Assembly (NCBI RefSeq): GCF_001894765.1 | Contig: NZ_BCWV01000002.1 | Location: 620,001 to 684,000, forward strand | Reading direction: 5' to 3' | DNA: 64,000 nucleotides | Source: Rhodococcoides corynebacterioides NBRC 14404 | Lineage (GTDB): Bacteria > Actinomycetota > Actinomycetes > Mycobacteriales > Mycobacteriaceae | Shown here: positions 62,178 through 64,000 of the stretch, piece after piece | How positions within the stretch are numbered: position 1 is the first letter of the stretch | How the letters are laid out: each line of letters opens with the position of its first letter | The notes under the pieces: model-generated | Database searches by the model: none | Seen by the model: the letters and a program-made list of their open reading frames with translations, nothing else | What the model was told of the DNA's origin: nothing | Program-made: the position numbers and the translations under genes

Positions 62178-63046
62178 CCCGCCGACTGCTCCTGATCCAC
62201 GCCCACCCCGACGACGAGTCCATCACCACCGGCGGCACGATCGCCCGGGCGCACCGAGACGGCGTGGACGTCACCGTGCTCACCTGCTCGCTCGGCGAGG
62301 AGGGTGAGGTCATCGGGGACCGCTGGGCGGGTCTGACCGCGGATCGCGCGGATCAACTGGGCGGCTACCGCATCCACGAGCTCACCGTCGCGCTCGCGGC
62401 ACTCGGCGCGCGGCCGCCGCGCTTCCTGGGCGGTGCCGGGCGGTGGCGTGACTCGGGCATGGCGGGAACCCCGGCGGCGCTGCATCCTCGGGCCTTCGTC
62501 CGAGCGGACGTCGACGAGGCGCTCTCCGCCATGGTCGGCGTGATCCGGGAGATCCGGCCGCAGGTGGTGGTCTTCTACGACCCCGAGGGTGGCTACGGCC
62601 ATCCCGACCACCAGCAGGCGCACCGCCTCGCCGGGGCGGCCCTGGACCGCGCGGCCGACCCGTCGTCGCTCGATCGGGGCGAGCCGTGGTCGGTGGCCAA
62701 GGCGTACTGGACGGTCACCGGCGCCACGCAACTGGCGGACGGCCTGGCCGCTCTGGGGCCCGTGCCGGACACGTGGCGGATGCCCGAACCCGGTGAGCTG
62801 CCGAGTGTTCCGGACGGCGAGGTGACCACGAGCATCGACGTTCGGGACGTCCTGGACGCCAAGCGGGCGGCCCTGCGCGCGCACGCGACACAGGTGACCG
62901 TCTCCGACGCCGGGACGGCGTACGCGCTGTCGAACGACATCGCGCAGCCGGTGCTGCCCGACGAGCAGTACGTGCTGGTGCGCGGGACCCTCGGCGAGAT
63001 CGACGCGTCCGGTCACGAGACGGACCTGTTCGCAGGAGTCTCGTGA
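62174..63046 (+). CDS. mshB: GlcNAc-Ins deacetylase MshB
   Basis: MshB deacetylates GlcNAc-myo-inositol, the second committed step of mycothiol synthesis. The 290-residue LmbE-fold zinc deacetylase has AHPDDE (H11, D14) and YGHPDHQQAH (H146 as third ligand). The MshB-typical stretch GGAGRWRDSGMAGTPAALHP distinguishes it from Mca at 6716-7591. GTG overlaps the lpqW stop (GTGA), so typA-lpqW-mshB form one unit. Confidence 0.95.
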   Translation: MTRRLLLIHAHPDDESITTGGTIARAHRDGVDVTVLTCSLGEEGEVIGDRWAGLTADRADQLGGYRIHELTVALAALGARPPRFLGGAGRWRDSGMAGTPAALHPRAFVRADVDEALSAMVGVIREIRPQVVVFYDPEGGYGHPDHQQAHRLAGAALDRAADPSSLDRGEPWSVAKAYWTVTGATQLADGLAALGPVPDTWRMPEPGELPSVPDGEVTTSIDVRDVLDAKRAALRAHATQVTVSDAGTAYALSNDIAQPVLPDEQYVLVRGTLGEIDASGHETDLFAGVS

Positions 63047-63078
63047 GCCCCGTCGTCGAAACGGGGAATGTGCCGGGT

Positions 63079-63084
63079 TATGCT
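63079..63084 (+). promoter_or_regulatory. Candidate -10 for the 52-codon gene
   Basis: TATGCT is about 70 nt before the GTG at 63155. It would give a leader of about 64 nt carrying the AGGAG ribosome-binding site. Confidence 0.45.
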
Positions 63085-63154
63085 GTGAGCGCTGTCACGG
63101 AGCGGGGTCCGGCGTCGGCGCCGACATCTCGCCCCACCGTCATCAGGAGATCGC

Positions 63155-63313
63155 GTGATTTTCAACTACGACCTGCAGAACGCCGTCGTGGCGTTCGTCG
63201 ATTCGCTGCGCCCCACCGCCGATCTGCAGCGCGAGATCTACCTCAACGCGGTCTCCGGATTCGCGACCACCGTGAGCAACTTCCTCACCTCCATCGGCTA
63301 CCCGCCGCGCTGA
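63155..63313 (+). CDS. 52-residue small protein of unknown function
   Basis: GTG with AGGAG (63145-63149) 5 nt upstream opens a 52-codon frame: MIFNYDLQNAVVAFVDSLRP, TADLQREIYLNAVSGFATTV, SNFLTSIGYPPR. Codon use is GC-rich at third positions, as for neighbouring genes. No family is recognised. It is amphipathic and aromatic, and the two helix-like segments suggest membrane or protein association. It sits between mshB and a small membrane protein gene and may have its own promoter. Confidence 0.6.
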   Translation: MIFNYDLQNAVVAFVDSLRPTADLQREIYLNAVSGFATTVSNFLTSIGYPPR

Positions 63314-63347
63314 CGGCCGGTCGTCCCGATGACGACGGGATGACGCG

Positions 63348-63749
63348 GTGAGCGGGCACGCCGGGGAATCGGTGGTGACCGGCATCAAGGCTGCCATCCT
63401 CGCCGCGCTCACGCTCGACGGGTTCCTCTGCGCTCTGGGCGCGGTGCTGTTCCTGCCCGCGTATCTCGGCGGTACGCCGTTCCCGGTGAGCGGCCTGATC
63501 GCCGGGGCCGTCAACGTCCTGCTCGTCCGGGTGGCGTACTCCGTGTCGCACGACGGTGGGCGCGCGGCACTGCCGGTGGGCGGCTTCGCCCTCGGCCTCC
63601 TCCTCGCGATGCTCGGCGGGCCCGGCGGCGACGTGCTCGTGGTCGCCGACTGGCGTCTGCTGGTTCTCCTCGCCGGTGGTCTGCTGCCGCCCGTGGTGCA
63701 GCTCTTCGCGTTGCGATTTCGGCGGTTGACCGCCCTCGGGGCGCGCTGA
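63348..63749 (+). CDS. Small integral membrane protein (Rv1171-like)
   Basis: This 133-residue protein has about four helices (AAILAALTLDGFLCALGAVL, VSGLIAGAVNVLLVRVAYSV, ALPVGGFALGLLLAMLG, LLVLLAGGLLPPVVQLFAL). Function is unknown. Position after mshB matches M. tuberculosis Rv1171. GTG start; no strong Shine-Dalgarno. Confidence 0.75.
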   Translation: MSGHAGESVVTGIKAAILAALTLDGFLCALGAVLFLPAYLGGTPFPVSGLIAGAVNVLLVRVAYSVSHDGGRAALPVGGFALGLLLAMLGGPGGDVLVVADWRLLVLLAGGLLPPVVQLFALRFRRLTALGAR

Positions 63750-63764
63750 GTCACCTGCCCGGAA

Positions 63765-64000
63765 TCACGTGCGGCGAGACACCCCGGCAGCGTCGGCGGC
63801 CCGGGCGAGCACGTCCTCGACCATCGTCGGGGTGAGCCGTCCGGTGAAGGTGTTCTGCTGGCTGACGTGGTAGCACCCGAACACGGTGAGCTCGGGCAGG
63901 TCGGGGGCGATCGGGTCGAGCGTCACCTGCGCGCCGTGGCCGAAGCGCGGCCGCGGGCGGGGCACGGTCCACCCCGCACCGGCCAGCACGGGCATCAGGG
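63765..64000 (-). CDS. udgB: Family-5 uracil-DNA glycosylase UdgB, N-terminus cut by window edge
   Basis: The visible 78 codons are the C-terminal end of a [23 protein letters not shown] and [16 protein letters not shown] match the UdgB pattern, including the HxSxQN-type motif that contacts DNA. The family removes uracil and hypoxanthine. Catalytic N-terminal motifs are outside the window. Confidence 0.85.
   Translation of the reverse strand, partial: LMPVLAGAGWTVPRPRPRFGHGAQVTLDPIAPDLPELTVFGCYHVSQQNTFTGRLTPTMVEDVLARAADAAGVSRRT

Overview
The window is G+C-rich, gene-dense bacterial DNA with short intergenic gaps, many GTG starts and many 4-nt stop/start overlaps (GTGA, ATGA). Mycothiol genes (mca, mshB), the phosphatidylinositol-mannoside genes pimE and lpqW, a short-chain Z-isoprenyl diphosphate synthase, a DesA2-like protein, a DUF222/13E12-type HNH protein and arr together point to the Mycobacteriales. 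Rhodococcus or a close relative fits best. The species cannot be fixed from sequence alone.

Layout. (1) 1-40.6 kb is a core block whose gene order follows, from memory, the M. tuberculosis stretch Rv1075c to Rv1112: SGNH esterase, cbs, metB, (ilvA and an ApbE-like gene inserted), greA, DUF4307, mca, a small membrane protein, the YyaL-type thioredoxin-fold protein, hemolysin III, Z-FPP synthase, coaA, glyA, phoH2, desA2-like, fumC, glpX, DUF4245, xseBA, a lipid-droplet-type protein, ispH, DUF6542, and finally ychF. Between these sit rmuC, sbcDC, an AI-2E transporter, a 3-methyladenine glycosylase and cstA-ybdD. (2) 40.6-56 kb is accessory: arr (rifampicin ADP-ribosyltransferase), an Imm-5-like protein, an LLM flavoenzyme, a GNAT, a DUF222-HNH protein with a DNA-damage-type promoter, VOC proteins, an SDR with an orphan antitoxin-like protein, an amylosucrase, a LIP-type lipase, a DszC/acyl-CoA-dehydrogenase-like flavoenzyme, a methyltransferase, a WS/DGAT-like protein and a Tat-exported DUF1906 protein followed by a 24-residue peptide gene. 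(3) 56-64 kb is core again and matches Rv1159-Rv1171: pimE, a pterin dehydratase, mutT2, typA, lpqW, mshB and a small membrane protein. It ends in a truncated family-5 uracil-DNA glycosylase.

How the genes work together. cbs and metB form a transsulfuration pair. Mca and MshB act in mycothiol detoxification and synthesis. The Z-FPP synthase and IspH feed polyprenyl phosphate synthesis, which supplies the lipid-linked mannose donor used by PimE, and LpqW acts at the same PIM/LAM branch point. XseAB, SbcCD, RmuC, the AlkA-type glycosylase, MutT2 and UdgB form a dense DNA-repair set. GlpX, FumC and CstA/YbdD serve central carbon metabolism.

Regulatory sequence. About fifteen start codons lie 6-8 nt downstream of a TAnnnT hexamer, the arrangement of leaderless mycobacterial-type transcripts. 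The most notable signals are a RecA-NDp/PafBC-type promoter upstream of the DUF222-HNH gene, a 33-bp perfect tandem repeat upstream of typA, and two small genes (24 and 52 codons) that are easily missed.
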